From CAVRQM01 sp963838805 (GTDB lineage: Bacteria > Pseudomonadota > Alphaproteobacteria > Acetobacterales > Acetobacteraceae), in NCBI GenBank assembly GCA_963838805.1, contig CAWISK010000005.1, positions 62,001 through 126,000 of the forward strand: 64,000 nucleotides of DNA, written 5' to 3'. The notes beneath the pieces were generated by a model that worked only from the letters and a program-made list of their open reading frames with translations, did not search any database and was not told where the DNA came from. Below are positions 46,807 to 55,818 of this stretch, in pieces. Numbering within the stretch: position 1 is the first letter of the stretch; each line of letters begins with the position of its first letter. The translations under genes and the position numbers were made by a program.

Positions 46807-47739
46807 TCAGCCGATCATCAGCCAGGCACGAAACGCGAGCGTCTCCCACCAGCCCTGCCGGCGCAGACCGGGGCACGCGAGCAGTGCCAGCCTGGAGCGG
46901 CGAGGCCCGCGCAGCGCCAAGTCAATGGCGCCAAGGCTCGTCCGCGCGTCCGGAGCCAGCAGCTCGGGCCTCTCCAGCAGGGAGGCGACATGGGCGCGCA
47001 GCAATCCCATGAACCGCGCCGGACCGCGCCGGATTGCCCCGGCCGCGCGCAGCGTCCAGTTGGGCGCGGCGCCTACCGTGTTGCGGTCGTGCTGGCGATA
47101 CAACAGCACCGGCGTCTCGTCGCGCAGCACGATGCCGCCGGCGGCGCTGACCGCGAGATAGCACCACCAGTCATGGATCGTGCCCGGCGGTGGCGCACTG
47201 GCCGCTACCAGCATGGCGGCCGCGCGGTTCAGCAGAATGGTGCAGCCCGTCGCGACATTCTGTGTGAGAGCCTGCGGAAACCCCGCGGGGCGGCGCAGTT
47301 TCTCCGACTCGCCCAGGCGGTGCAGCGCGGCGTCGCTGCGGATGTAGCGTGCGCAGTACAGCGCCGGACCCTCCCCCCGTGGCAGCGTCGCGAGGCCGCG
47401 CGCCACCTTCTCCGGCAGCCATACGTCGTCCTGATCGGCAAGGGCGATCGCGTCCGCCTCGCCCAGTGTCGGCGCGGTCGCACGAAGCAGCTTCATGTAG
47501 CTCGACAGCACGCCGAGATTGCCCATCGGTTCGGGGTGTTCGATGCAGCGCCCGTGCCCCGGTCCGGCAGCAAAGTCTCGAAGCAACATGTCCGAGCCGT
47601 CGTGCGAACCGTCATCGCGCCAGTGCAGCACCCAATCCGCGTGTGTCTGCGCCAGGAAACTGTCGAGCTGTTCGTGCAGGAAGCGCCTACCGTTATAGGT
47701 GGACAGCAGGATCGCGACGCGGCGCCGCCTCTCAGGCAA
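46807..47739 (-). CDS. Family 2 glycosyltransferase, rhamnosyltransferase-like
   Basis: A 310-residue GT-A enzyme: VAILLSTYNGRRFLHEQLDS, HWRDDGSHDGSDML and ALADQDDVWLPEKVARGL, where the DQDD motif is the hallmark of bacterial rhamnosyltransferases. GTIHDWWCYLAVSAAGGIVL and YRQHDRNTVG are common to this subgroup. It has no clear ATG; a TTG at 47739 overlapping rfbD by eight bases was chosen because the conserved domain begins a few residues later. As the last gene after rfbBACD it probably transfers rhamnose to a surface polysaccharide. Confidence 0.85.
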   Translation of the reverse strand: MPERRRRVAILLSTYNGRRFLHEQLDSFLAQTHADWVLHWRDDGSHDGSDMLLRDFAAGPGHGRCIEHPEPMGNLGVLSSYMKLLRATAPTLGEADAIALADQDDVWLPEKVARGLATLPRGEGPALYCARYIRSDAALHRLGESEKLRRPAGFPQALTQNVATGCTILLNRAAAMLVAASAPPPGTIHDWWCYLAVSAAGGIVLRDETPVLLYRQHDRNTVGAAPNWTLRAAGAIRRGPARFMGLLRAHVASLLERPELLAPDARTSLGAIDLALRGPRRSRLALLACPGLRRQGWWETLAFRAWLMIG

Positions 47740-48592
47740 GGCTGGCCACGGTGCGGGCCACGGCGTCGCGCCAATGCGGCAGGCGCAAGCCGAACACTCG
47801 CTCCAGCTTGCCGCAATCCAGCCGCGAATCGGCCGGCCGCCGTGCGGGCGTGGGCCAATCGGCAGTGGCGATCGCATCCACCTGCGCATACGGCAGACCG
47901 CGTGCCGCCGCTTCCTCGAACACCGCGACGGCCAGGCCGTGCCAACTCGTCGAACCGCTGCCGGCAACGTGGTACACGCCCGCCCAATTCTCGCGCCATT
48001 CGCCCGATACGCGCTCGGCCAGCGATAGGATCGCGGCGGCGAGGTCATCGGCCGAGCTCGGCGTGCCGATCTGGTCGGCGACCACGCGTACCCGGTCCGT
48101 CTTCTTCGCCGCGTTCAGCATGGTCAGCACAAAGTTCTTGCCGCGCGGCCCGTACACCCAGGCGGTCCGCAGCACCAGAGCGCGGGGACAGGACGCCAGC
48201 ACCGCCTGCTCGCCGGCAAGCTTGGTGGCGCCGTACACCCCGGCCGGATTCGTGGGGTCCGTCTCGACATAGGGCGCACCCTTCGTGCCGTCGAACACGT
48301 AATCGGTCGAGACGTGAATGAGCGGAATACCGGCGTCGGCGCAGTAGCGCGCGAGCAGCACCGGCCCGTCGCGATTGGCGCGCATCGCCGCCTCCGGCTC
48401 GCTCTCGGCGCGGTCCACCGCGGTATAGGCCGCCGCGTTGACCACGACCTTCGGCGAAGCGGCGCGCACGGTGTCGAGCAACGTGGCGGGATGGTCGAAG
48501 TCGAAGCGCGGCCGGCCGGCCACCGTGACGCCGGCGCGCGTCGCAAGTGCGCTCGCGAGCTGGCCGCTGCCGCCGGTGACGAGAACGGTCAT
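47732..48592 (-). CDS. rfbD: dTDP-4-dehydrorhamnose reductase
   Basis: RfbD performs the last step of dTDP-L-rhamnose synthesis. The 286-residue extended SDR opens MTVLVTGGSGQLASALAT and has VVNAAAYTAVDRAESEPEAA, HVSTDYVFDGTKGAPYVETD, the active-site YGATKLAGEQAV and LRTAWVYGPRGKNFV. All are family signatures. It starts five bases after the rfbC stop on the same strand, and its stop overlaps the GT2 gene. It is part of the block rfbB-rfbA-rfbC-rfbD-GT2. Confidence 0.96.
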   Translation of the reverse strand: MTVLVTGGSGQLASALATRAGVTVAGRPRFDFDHPATLLDTVRAASPKVVVNAAAYTAVDRAESEPEAAMRANRDGPVLLARYCADAGIPLIHVSTDYVFDGTKGAPYVETDPTNPAGVYGATKLAGEQAVLASCPRALVLRTAWVYGPRGKNFVLTMLNAAKKTDRVRVVADQIGTPSSADDLAAAILSLAERVSGEWRENWAGVYHVAGSGSTSWHGLAVAVFEEAAARGLPYAQVDAIATADWPTPARRPADSRLDCGKLERVFGLRLPHWRDAVARTVASLA

Positions 48593-48596
48593 GCGC

Positions 48597-49151
48597 TCAA
48601 ACGTGAAACCACGGGTCGCATTCCGCGAGACGCGGCAGGGCAACATCCTTGTCGGACAGCACCGCCTCGCCGGCGACCGGCCAGGGCAGCGCCAGGTCGG
48701 GGTCGTTCCACACCACGCCCCGCTCGCTGGCGCGGTCGTAGTCGGCGGTGACCTTGTAGAACACCTCGGTCTCCGGCTCGAGAGTGACGAACCCGTGCAG
48801 GAAGCCCACCGGCACCCAGAGCTGCTGGCCGTTCGCGGCCGACAGCTCGGCTGCGACGTGACGGCCGTAGCTGGCCGAGCCGTGCCGTATGTCCACCGCC
48901 ACATCCCAGATGCGGCCGCGCAACACGCGGACCAGCTTGCCTTGCGCGTGCGTGCCGATCTGGCAATGCAGGCCGCGCACCGTTCCCGTCCGCACCGAGA
49001 AGCTCTGATTGTCCTGCCGGAACGGGCCCACCACGCCCGCCTCGACGAACGCGCGCGTGGAGAACACCTCCGAGAACCAGCCGCGCGCATCCGAGAAGCG
49101 CGGCGGCTCCAGCAGGATCACGTCGGAAATGGCGAGGCGGTCCGCCTTCAT
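48597..49151 (-). CDS. rfbC: dTDP-4-dehydrorhamnose 3,5-epimerase
   Basis: The 184-residue cupin-fold enzyme makes dTDP-4-keto-L-rhamnose. FSDARGWFSEVFSTRAF, FRQDNQSFSVRTGTVRGLHC (catalytic His at residue 62), QGKLVRVLRGRIWDVAVDIR, VPVGFLHGFVTLE and YKVTADYDRASERGVVWNDP match RmlC. The catalytic Tyr lies in VFYKVTADYD. Length and order are typical. It starts 12 bases after the rfbA stop and is followed by rfbD. Confidence 0.96.
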   Translation of the reverse strand: MKADRLAISDVILLEPPRFSDARGWFSEVFSTRAFVEAGVVGPFRQDNQSFSVRTGTVRGLHCQIGTHAQGKLVRVLRGRIWDVAVDIRHGSASYGRHVAAELSAANGQQLWVPVGFLHGFVTLEPETEVFYKVTADYDRASERGVVWNDPDLALPWPVAGEAVLSDKDVALPRLAECDPWFHV

Positions 49152-49163
49152 GCGTGCTCTCCG

Positions 49164-50042
49164 TTATGCATGTTCGCCGTCCGCCAGTTCCTGCAACACG
49201 CGGCCCAGCTCGGTCTTGCCGAGTGCCCGGGCCTGGACGCGCAATTGTGCCGCGTCGATCCAGCCCATGCGGAACGCGACCTCCTCCGGGCTGCCGACCA
49301 GCATGCCCTGCCGCCCCTGGATCGTCTGCACGAAGGTTGCGGCCTGCAGCAGCGAGTCGGGCGTGCCGGCGTCGAGCCACGCGCAGCCGCGCCCCAGCCG
49401 CTCGACATGCAGCGTGCCTTCCTCAAGATAAATCCGGTTGAGGTCGGTGATCTCCAACTCGCCGCGATGCGAGGGCTTCACGCGCGCCGCCATCTCGCCC
49501 ACGCGATGGTCGTAGAAATACAGGCCGATCACCGCCCAGTTGCTCTGTGGCGCGGTGGGCTTCTCGACGATCTCGCGCGCTCGCCCGTCGCCGTCTATCG
49601 TCACGACACCGTAGCGCTCCGGGTCGCGCACCTGATAGGCGAACACCGAGGCACCGGTGCTGCGGCCCGCGGCCTTGCGCAGCAGCACCGAGAGGTGGTC
49701 GGCGAAGATCAGATTGTCGCCCAGCACCAGCGCGCACGGCTCGCCGTCCAGCCAGTCGCGGCCGATGAGGAAGGCCTGTGCCAGCCCGTCCGGCCGCGGC
49801 TGCTCGGCGTAGGTGAAGCGCACGCCCAGGCGCTCGCCATCGCCCAGCAGGCGGCGGAAATGCGGCAGATCAACCGGAGTCGAGATCACCAGGATGTCGC
49901 GAATGCCGGCCAGCATCAGCACCGATAGCGGATAGTAGATCATCGGCTTGTCGTACACCGGCAGCATCTGCTTGCTCGACGCCAACGTCATCGGATGCAG
50001 CCGCGTGCCCGAGCCGCCGGCCAGGATGATGCCCTTCTGCAT
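49164..50042 (-). CDS. rfbA: Glucose-1-phosphate thymidylyltransferase
   Basis: RfbA makes dTDP-glucose from glucose-1-phosphate and dTTP. The 292-residue product opens GIILAGGSGTRLHPMTLASS and has KQMLPVYDKPMIYYPLSVLM, LVLGDNLIFADHL, EKPTAPQSNWAVIGLYFYD and HRGELEITDLNRIYLEEG, all diagnostic. Its start shares one base with the rfbB stop, so the two are translationally coupled. Confidence 0.97.
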   Translation of the reverse strand: MQKGIILAGGSGTRLHPMTLASSKQMLPVYDKPMIYYPLSVLMLAGIRDILVISTPVDLPHFRRLLGDGERLGVRFTYAEQPRPDGLAQAFLIGRDWLDGEPCALVLGDNLIFADHLSVLLRKAAGRSTGASVFAYQVRDPERYGVVTIDGDGRAREIVEKPTAPQSNWAVIGLYFYDHRVGEMAARVKPSHRGELEITDLNRIYLEEGTLHVERLGRGCAWLDAGTPDSLLQAATFVQTIQGRQGMLVGSPEEVAFRMGWIDAAQLRVQARALGKTELGRVLQELADGEHA

Positions 50043-51118
50043 CAAGCAGCGTCCCTGGCTCCGGCCGGCGCCGCACCCAGGCGCTGCCCGGCATAGCGGC
50101 CGGAGCGCACGTCCTCCCACCACGGACGATGCGCCAGGTACCAATCGACCGTGCGCGCCAGCCCCGCCTCGAAATCGTGCGGCGCGCGCCAGTCGAGTGC
50201 CGCCTCGGTGCGCGACGGATCGATTTCGTAGCGGAAATCATGGCCGGGGCGATCACGCACGAATTCGATCAGCCGCTCGCGCGGACCGGCCGGATCGGGA
50301 ATGCGCGCGTCGAGTGCCGCACAGATCGCGCGCACGACATCGAGATTGCTGCGCGGCTGGCGGGCGCCGATGGCGTAGGTCTCGCCCACCCGGCCGCGCT
50401 CCAGCACCGCGACCAGGGCCGCGGCGTGGTCATCGACATACAGCCAGTCGCGCAGGTTCGAGCCGTCGCCGTAGACCGGCAGGGTGCGCCCCTCCAGCGC
50501 GTTCAGCAGCACCAGCGGGATCAGCTTCTCGGGGAATTGCCACGGCCCGTAATTGTTCGTGGTATTGCTGACGATCGTGGGCAGGCCATAGGTGTGGTTC
50601 CAGGCGCGCACCAGGTGGTCCGAGGCGGCCTTGCTGGCCGAGTACGGGCTGCGCGGGTCATAGGCGGTGGTCTCGGTGAACGGGCTGTCGTCCGCACCGA
50701 GAGCGCCGAACACCTCGTCGGTGGAAACGTGATGGAATCGGAATAATTCGCGTCGCGCAGGCGTCAGCGCAGCGCAATAGGCGCGCGCTGCATCAAGCAG
50801 GGTGAAAGTGCCCACCACGTTGGTCTGCACGAAGGCGGCGGGGCCGTCGATCGAGCGATCGACGTGCGATTCGGCGGCCAGGTGCATCACCGCGTCCGGC
50901 TGATAGGTGGCGAAGACCTGCCGCATCGCGTCGGCATCGGCGATGTCGGCGCGCACCAGCGTGTGCCGGTTGCTGTGCCGGGCTGCTTCCAGCGCGTCCT
51001 CAGAGGCGGCATAGGTCAGCTTGTCCACATTGACGACGCTATGCTCGGTGGCGGCGATCATGTGGCGGATGACCGCCGACCCGATGAAGCCGCATCCACC
51101 TGTCAGTAACACGCGCAT
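50042..51118 (-). CDS. rfbB: dTDP-glucose 4,6-dehydratase
   Basis: RfbB converts dTDP-glucose to dTDP-4-keto-6-deoxyglucose. The 358-residue extended SDR has GGCGFIGSAVIRHMI near residue 7, VMHLAAESHVDRSIDGPAAF, FHHVSTDEVFGALGADDSPF, the active-site YSASKAASDHLVRAW and NYGPWQFPEKLIPL. AGGAG lies seven bases before the ATG. It is the first gene of the dTDP-rhamnose operon; the 254 bases between it and the divergent glycosyltransferase should hold both promoters, though no convincing sigma-70 boxes were seen there. Confidence 0.97.
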   Translation of the reverse strand: MRVLLTGGCGFIGSAVIRHMIAATEHSVVNVDKLTYAASEDALEAARHSNRHTLVRADIADADAMRQVFATYQPDAVMHLAAESHVDRSIDGPAAFVQTNVVGTFTLLDAARAYCAALTPARRELFRFHHVSTDEVFGALGADDSPFTETTAYDPRSPYSASKAASDHLVRAWNHTYGLPTIVSNTTNNYGPWQFPEKLIPLVLLNALEGRTLPVYGDGSNLRDWLYVDDHAAALVAVLERGRVGETYAIGARQPRSNLDVVRAICAALDARIPDPAGPRERLIEFVRDRPGHDFRYEIDPSRTEAALDWRAPHDFEAGLARTVDWYLAHRPWWEDVRSGRYAGQRLGAAPAGARDAA

Positions 51119-51372
51119 CCGATACTCCTGGGCGGCCCGCCAGAGACGGGGTATGGCGAGAATGCGGCGTTTTGACAGCCCGCCGCCGACGGGGCAACCC
51201 TGCCAGCCCGGCAACGGTCGGCGGTCGGACGAGAGCGGAGCAGGCGAGGCATGGCGAGCGGGACATCTGTGCCTCCCTTGGCGGGCGCCGCCGGCTCGGC
51301 CGGGGGGCACTCTCTGCGGGCCGGACGCGCCGCCGATGCCGCCGGGACGCTGCCGCGCGAGCCACGACCCGC

Positions 51373-52209
51373 ATGACCGAGCAGCTGCGAGTTGTGCATC
51401 GCCTGCTCTGCACGCCGCTGATCGACGAGGCGGCGTTCCGCGCCATGCTGGGCGACGGCCGCGCCAATATCGGCACCGTCGCCCGCTACCTGGCGCGGCC
51501 GGCCGACCAGCGGCCGACGCTCACACCGTTTTTCGATCCGGTCTTCTACCGCATCCACAATCGCGATCTGCCCGAGGACGCCGATTTGCTGCTGGACTTC
51601 CTGGGCCGGGGGCTCGCCGAGTGGCGCGACCCCCATCCGCTGATCGACCTGCACCACATCGCCGACCAGGACGCAGCCCTGCTGGGCGAAAGGCCCAGCG
51701 CCGAGGCGCTTGCGGCGGTACTGGCGCGAAATCTCGCCGATCCCAGCCCGTATTTCGATCGCGCCTTCTACGCCGGCCAGCTCGACTCGCCGCCCGCCGG
51801 GCTGCTGCGGCATTTCCTGGAGCTCGGCCTGGCCCAGGGTCTGACGCCGAACCGCTGGCTCGACCCGGGCTGGTATGCGCGGGCCTATGACGACGTGCCG
51901 GACGAGCCCTACGCGGCACTGCGCCACTTCGTTGTCCTGGGCGATTATCTCGGCCGCGCCGCGGGGCCCCTGTTCGACGGCGCGCTGTACCAGCGCCGCT
52001 ACACCGATGTCGCCGATGCGCGCATGCCGCCGCTGCGGCATTTCCTGACGCACGGGCGGCAGGAAGGGCGGCAGGCGCCCAGCGATCGGGCGCATCGGCG
52101 GCGCGCCGTGCCCAGCCACGAGCTTCGCGCCAGGCGAGCCGGCGCCGATCGACCCGGCCGCGATCGTGCACGAGCCGCGCCCGCATGGCGCGGCGGCTGG
52201 ATGAGCTGA
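51373..52209 (+). CDS. N-terminal part of polysaccharide glycosyltransferase with tandem FDxxxY repeats
   Basis: From MTEQLRVVHRLLCTPLID the frame encodes four copies of a repeat seen in polysaccharide synthesis proteins: an (F/L)D(P/R/G)xxY start and a HFLxxGxxEGR-type end. Examples are FFDPVFYRIHNRDL, YFDRAFYAGQLDS, WLDPGWYARAYDDV and LFDGALYQRRYTDV, with RHFLTHGRQEGRQAPS. After about 52090 the residues lose sense, and the neighbouring frame gives PAPIDPAAIVHEPRPHG before another shift into the next gene. I think the repeats and the GT at 52185 are one large protein broken by two extra bases. A 41-codon frame at 51251-51376 overlaps the start and may be part of it. Confidence 0.65.
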   Translation: MTEQLRVVHRLLCTPLIDEAAFRAMLGDGRANIGTVARYLARPADQRPTLTPFFDPVFYRIHNRDLPEDADLLLDFLGRGLAEWRDPHPLIDLHHIADQDAALLGERPSAEALAAVLARNLADPSPYFDRAFYAGQLDSPPAGLLRHFLELGLAQGLTPNRWLDPGWYARAYDDVPDEPYAALRHFVVLGDYLGRAAGPLFDGALYQRRYTDVADARMPPLRHFLTHGRQEGRQAPSDRAHRRRAVPSHELRARRAGADRPGRDRARAAPAWRGGWMS

Positions 52210-54110
52210 AGCAGGAGGCCAAGGATGCGGTGCGGCCGGTGGCCCCGAAGCTGCTGGTCTGCCGCTCGCCGCTTGCCGATCTCGCACGCATCCGCCTGCC
52301 GGCCTGCCCGGCGCCCCGGCTGTCGATCCTGGTGCCCGCCTACGAGCACGCAGCGCACACCGTTTCCTGCCTGCGCGCCATCGCCGCCCATCCGCCGTCC
52401 TGCCCATTCGAAATCGTGCTGGCCGATGACGGATCGCGCGAGGCCGAGTATCTGCGCATGGGCGAGGTGGCCAATCTCGTCATCGTGCGCCTGCCGGACA
52501 ATCGCGGCTTCATCCATGCCTGCAACGCCGCCTTCGCGCGCTGCCGGGGCGAATACGTGCTGCTGCTCAACAACGACGCACAGCCGCTCCCCGGCGCCAT
52601 CGACCGGCTGCTAGCGGCGCTCGACACGGATGCGGGCGTGGCCGCCGCGGGGGCGAAGATCGTCTATCCGGACGGGCGATTGCAGGAGGCGGGCTGCTTC
52701 CTGCGTCCGGACGGCGAGAGCGGCATGGTGGGCCTGTTCGCCGATCCCGCCGATCCCGAATTCAGTTTCGACCGCGACGTGACCTATTGCTCGGGGGCCG
52801 CCCTGCTGCTGCGTCGCTCCGCCGTGGGCGGGACATTGTTCGATGCCGCGTTCGCGCCCGCCTATTGCGAGGACGCCGATCTGTGCCTGCGCCTCCGCGC
52901 AGCGGGGCATCGCGTGCGCTACGTGGCCGATGCGGTGGTGGCGCATCACCTGGCGGCCAGCGATGACGGAGGCCGGCATCGCCGGATCGCGCGCAACCAG
53001 GCCAGGCTGCAAGCAAGCTGGGGCGAAACCTTGGCGGCGATGGACCGGGTGCGTCCGATCGCCTTCTACCTGCCGCAGTTCCATCCCACGCCGCAGAACG
53101 ACCTCTGGTGGGAGGCAGGCTTCACCGAATGGACCAATGTGGCGCGGGCGCGGCCGAGCTATGCCGGACACTATCAGCCGCATCTGCCGGCCGATCTGGG
53201 CTTCTACGATCTGCGCGTGGCCGACACGCTGCGCCGGCAGGCCGTGCTGGCGCAGCGCTACGGGCTGGAGGGGTTCTGCGTCTATCATTACGATTTCGGC
53301 TCGCGCCGGCTGCTGGACGCGCCGATGGCCGTGCTGCACGCCAATCCCGACATTCCGTTCCGCCATTGCCTGTGCTGGGCCAACGAGAACTGGACGCGCA
53401 ACTGGGACGGCGGCGCGCGCGAGGTACTGATCGAGCAACAGTATGACGAGGCAACGCTGGCGCGCATCGCCGCCGACGCCGTGGCCCACGCGCGCGACCC
53501 ACGCTACATCGGCGTGGAGGGACATCCGCTGTTCCTGGTCTATCGGCCGCTGCAATTGCCGGACGCGGGCGCATTCGCCTCGCGCCTGCGCGCGGCGTTC
53601 GCCGCCGCCGGCTTTCCCGGCGTGCATCTGGCCTATGTCGAAAGCATGGAAGCGGCCGGGCAAAGCCTGCGACCGGCCGATATCGGCTTCGACGCCGCGG
53701 TGGAGTTCCCGCCGCATGGCCGCGCCGTTCCTGCCGACGATGTTGCCGAAATCGTCAAGGACGGCTGGTCCGGATACCGCTATGACTATCCGGAGACGGT
53801 GCTGGCCTTCCTGCGCCGGCCCGGCGTCGCCCACCGCCGCTATCCGGCGGTCTTCCCGAGCTGGGACAACACGCCGCGCCAGGCCATGCAGGGCACCAGC
53901 TTCGACGGCGCCACCCCGGAGGCGTTCGGTTTCTATGTCGAGCAGAAGATCGAGGCCATGCGCGGCTATCTGACCGGCGACCAGCGCTTGCTGTTCATCA
54001 ATGCCTGGAACGAATGGGCCGAAGGCGCGCATCTGGAGCCGGACAGCGGCTATGGCCATCGCTGGCTCGAGGCGTTGCGCGACGCGGTGCGGGCGAAGTC
54101 GTGGCACTGA
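52185..54110 (+). CDS. Two-domain glycosyltransferase: GT2 plus WbsX-like
   Basis: The first domain (about residues 45-280) is a GT-A family 2 transferase: LSILVPAYEHAAHTVSCLRA, FEIVLADDGSREAEYL, DNRGFIHACNAAFARC, YVLLLNNDAQPLPGAI and AYCEDADLCLRLRAAGHRV. The second (about 288 to the end) is WbsX-like: RPIAFYLPQFHPTPQNDLWW, EAGFTEWTNVARARPSYAGH, LPADLGFYDLRV, FCVYHYDFGSRRLLDAP, CWANENWTRNWDG and FINAWNEWAEGAHLEPD. Both domains build O-antigen or capsule sugars. The ATG at 52185 is internal to a probable longer protein beginning at 51373. It is divergent from the rfb operon. Confidence 0.9.
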   Translation: MARRLDELKQEAKDAVRPVAPKLLVCRSPLADLARIRLPACPAPRLSILVPAYEHAAHTVSCLRAIAAHPPSCPFEIVLADDGSREAEYLRMGEVANLVIVRLPDNRGFIHACNAAFARCRGEYVLLLNNDAQPLPGAIDRLLAALDTDAGVAAAGAKIVYPDGRLQEAGCFLRPDGESGMVGLFADPADPEFSFDRDVTYCSGAALLLRRSAVGGTLFDAAFAPAYCEDADLCLRLRAAGHRVRYVADAVVAHHLAASDDGGRHRRIARNQARLQASWGETLAAMDRVRPIAFYLPQFHPTPQNDLWWEAGFTEWTNVARARPSYAGHYQPHLPADLGFYDLRVADTLRRQAVLAQRYGLEGFCVYHYDFGSRRLLDAPMAVLHANPDIPFRHCLCWANENWTRNWDGGAREVLIEQQYDEATLARIAADAVAHARDPRYIGVEGHPLFLVYRPLQLPDAGAFASRLRAAFAAAGFPGVHLAYVESMEAAGQSLRPADIGFDAAVEFPPHGRAVPADDVAEIVKDGWSGYRYDYPETVLAFLRRPGVAHRRYPAVFPSWDNTPRQAMQGTSFDGATPEAFGFYVEQKIEAMRGYLTGDQRLLFINAWNEWAEGAHLEPDSGYGHRWLEALRDAVRAKSWH

Positions 54111-54120
54111 ACGTCCCGCC

Positions 54121-54211
54121 CCACCCGGCCCTTCGGACCACCCTCCCCATGCTGGGAAGGGAGATTTCTTTGCCTCCCCCTCGGGGGAGGGTGGCCCGAA
54201 GGGCCGGGTGG
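54121..54211. repeat. Long imperfect inverted repeat (REP-like)
   Basis: The left arm at 54121-54148 (CCACCCGGCCCTTCGG...) pairs with the right arm at 54184-54211 (...CCGAAGGGCCGGGTGG) with one mismatch over 28 bases. The 35-base centre contains an additional smaller stem. It lies between two co-directional glycosyltransferase genes and would form a stable hairpin in the message. Confidence 0.75.
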
Positions 54212-54224
54212 CGGCGCGCGCGCC

Positions 54225-55748
54225 ATGACCGCGCCCCTCATCGATGACATCCCCCTCACCCTGATCGGCCATCCCTTCGCGCCGATCGGCATGGGCGAGC
54301 AGTTGCGCAGCCATATTGCGGCAATGAGCGCGCTCGATCTGCACCATCGCGTGCTGGACATCTTCCGCCATAGCAGTCGCGGCGACGACGGTCATCTGGC
54401 TGTGATCGGCGACCGCGAACGCCGCGACGTGCCAGGCGGCATCCGCATCTTCCACGTCAATGGCGACGAGGTCGAGCGCGTGCTGGAGGCGCTGTCCGCG
54501 CGCGGCGGCGTGTTCGCGGGCGGCTACAACATCATCGTCCCCGCCTGGGAATTGCCGACCTATCCGGCGGCCTGGGTGCCGTCGCTCGCGCACTTCGACG
54601 AGATCTGGGCGATCTCTCGTTTCGTGCAGGACGGGCTTGCGGCGGCTGGCCTCGCCAGCCACCTGATCGGCCAGTCGATCGAACCCCCGCTTGGTCCGCT
54701 CCTGCCGCGCCGCTGGTTCGACATCCGCGAGAGCGCCTTCGTGCTGCTGCATTCTCTCGATCTGTCATCCTACGCCGCGCGCAAGAATCCGCAGGCGGCG
54801 CTCGATCTGTTCGCGCGCCTGCGTGACGCGCGCCCGGAGTGGGATGTGCAGCTCGTGCTGAAGGTGAAGAACGGCGAGGCGGCGGCCGAGGAGTGGGCCG
54901 CGTCCTTGCCGCGCGATCCCCTGATTCGGGTCCTGGCGGAGCCGCTGGACAGTCTGGGCATGCGCAGCCTGATCGCCGCCTGCGACTGCTTCGTGTCGCT
55001 GCACCGCGCCGAGGGGTTCGGCCGCGGTCTGGGCGAGGCAATGGCGCTGGGCCGGCTTGCCCTCGGCACCGATTGGTCGGGCAATCTCGATTTCATGACC
55101 CCGGACAACTCGATACTGGTCCCATCGAGCACGGTGCCCGTGCGGCGCGGGCAGTATCCGCACGCGCGCGGCCAACGCTGGGCCGAGCCGGATACGGCGA
55201 ATGCCGCCGAGCGCCTGCTGACGCTGCTGGACGATCCGGAGCAACTGGCCGTCACGGCCGATCGCGGCCGGCGCGACGTTCTGCGCACGCACGGCCATCG
55301 TGCGGTGGGCCTGCGCATCCTCGACCGAGTGCGTGCCGCGGCGGCTGCGGCGCCGGGGCGGACGCCGCGCAAGGCCCCGCGCCCGCCCGCGCCCGGCTGC
55401 GCGATCGACCCGGCAGCCGGCCGTCGTTTGATGCTCAATTGGGTGCTGGCCAGCGTCGCCGCGGCGCTCTGGACTACCGCCTATAGCTGGTATTTCGTGA
55501 GCGATCTGCGCCGCTGGCTGTGGCGGCGGCGCAACCGTCATCGACTGGCCGAGTTGCAGCGCGTCCAGGCCTACGATGCCTGGACGCGCAGGACCGCGCC
55601 GCCACGGGCGCGACCGGCGCCGCAACCCCCGGCTCGGCCCGCGCCGGCACCTCGGCCCGCCGCCGAAGACGGCGGAACAAGGCCACGTTCCTCGGGCGTC
55701 GTGGTGCCCTTCCCCGATCGTCGGACGCGGCCGCCACCGCGCGGCTGA
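54225..55748 (+). CDS. Family 4-type glycosyltransferase with C-terminal membrane segment
   Basis: A 507-residue protein. The N-terminal part (LTLIGHPFAPIGMGEQLRSH, FHVNGDEVERVLEAL, VPAWELPTYPAAWVPSLAHF) and the GT-B donor region (FVSLHRAEGFGRGLGEAMAL, GRLALGTDWSGNLDFMTPDN) place it near GT4; the HRAEGFGRGLGEAM motif holds the acidic residue for the nucleotide sugar. After about residue 385 there is a Pro/Ala-rich linker, one hydrophobic segment (MLNWVLASVAAALWTTAYSW) and a basic Pro-rich cytosolic-type tail. The membrane anchor behind a soluble GT is unusual. It probably adds a sugar to a membrane-linked oligosaccharide together with the upstream transferases. Confidence 0.85.
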   Translation: MTAPLIDDIPLTLIGHPFAPIGMGEQLRSHIAAMSALDLHHRVLDIFRHSSRGDDGHLAVIGDRERRDVPGGIRIFHVNGDEVERVLEALSARGGVFAGGYNIIVPAWELPTYPAAWVPSLAHFDEIWAISRFVQDGLAAAGLASHLIGQSIEPPLGPLLPRRWFDIRESAFVLLHSLDLSSYAARKNPQAALDLFARLRDARPEWDVQLVLKVKNGEAAAEEWAASLPRDPLIRVLAEPLDSLGMRSLIAACDCFVSLHRAEGFGRGLGEAMALGRLALGTDWSGNLDFMTPDNSILVPSSTVPVRRGQYPHARGQRWAEPDTANAAERLLTLLDDPEQLAVTADRGRRDVLRTHGHRAVGLRILDRVRAAAAAAPGRTPRKAPRPPAPGCAIDPAAGRRLMLNWVLASVAAALWTTAYSWYFVSDLRRWLWRRRNRHRLAELQRVQAYDAWTRRTAPPRARPAPQPPARPAPAPRPAAEDGGTRPRSSGVVVPFPDRRTRPPPRG

Positions 55749-55789
55749 AGGTCCAGAGCGGGGCCTTCCTGCCGGTTTCCCGGATTTCA

Positions 55790-55818
55790 TTGTCATTGAA
55801 ATTTCATACTTGTATAAT
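55790..55818 (+). promoter_or_regulatory. Near-consensus sigma-70 promoter of the porin gene
   Basis: TTGTCA at 55790-55795 (one mismatch to TTGACA), a 17-base spacer, and a perfect TATAAT at 55813-55818. The region is strikingly AT-rich against its surroundings. An imperfect inverted repeat (GAAATTTCATA...TATGAATTTC) spans the -10 box and may bind a regulator. Confidence 0.75.

Noticed and set aside
51251..51376. 41-codon frame before the repeat-containing glycosyltransferase
   Set aside because: It is Gly/Ala/Arg-rich low complexity without a convincing ribosome site. Kept only as a possible N-terminal part of the next gene.
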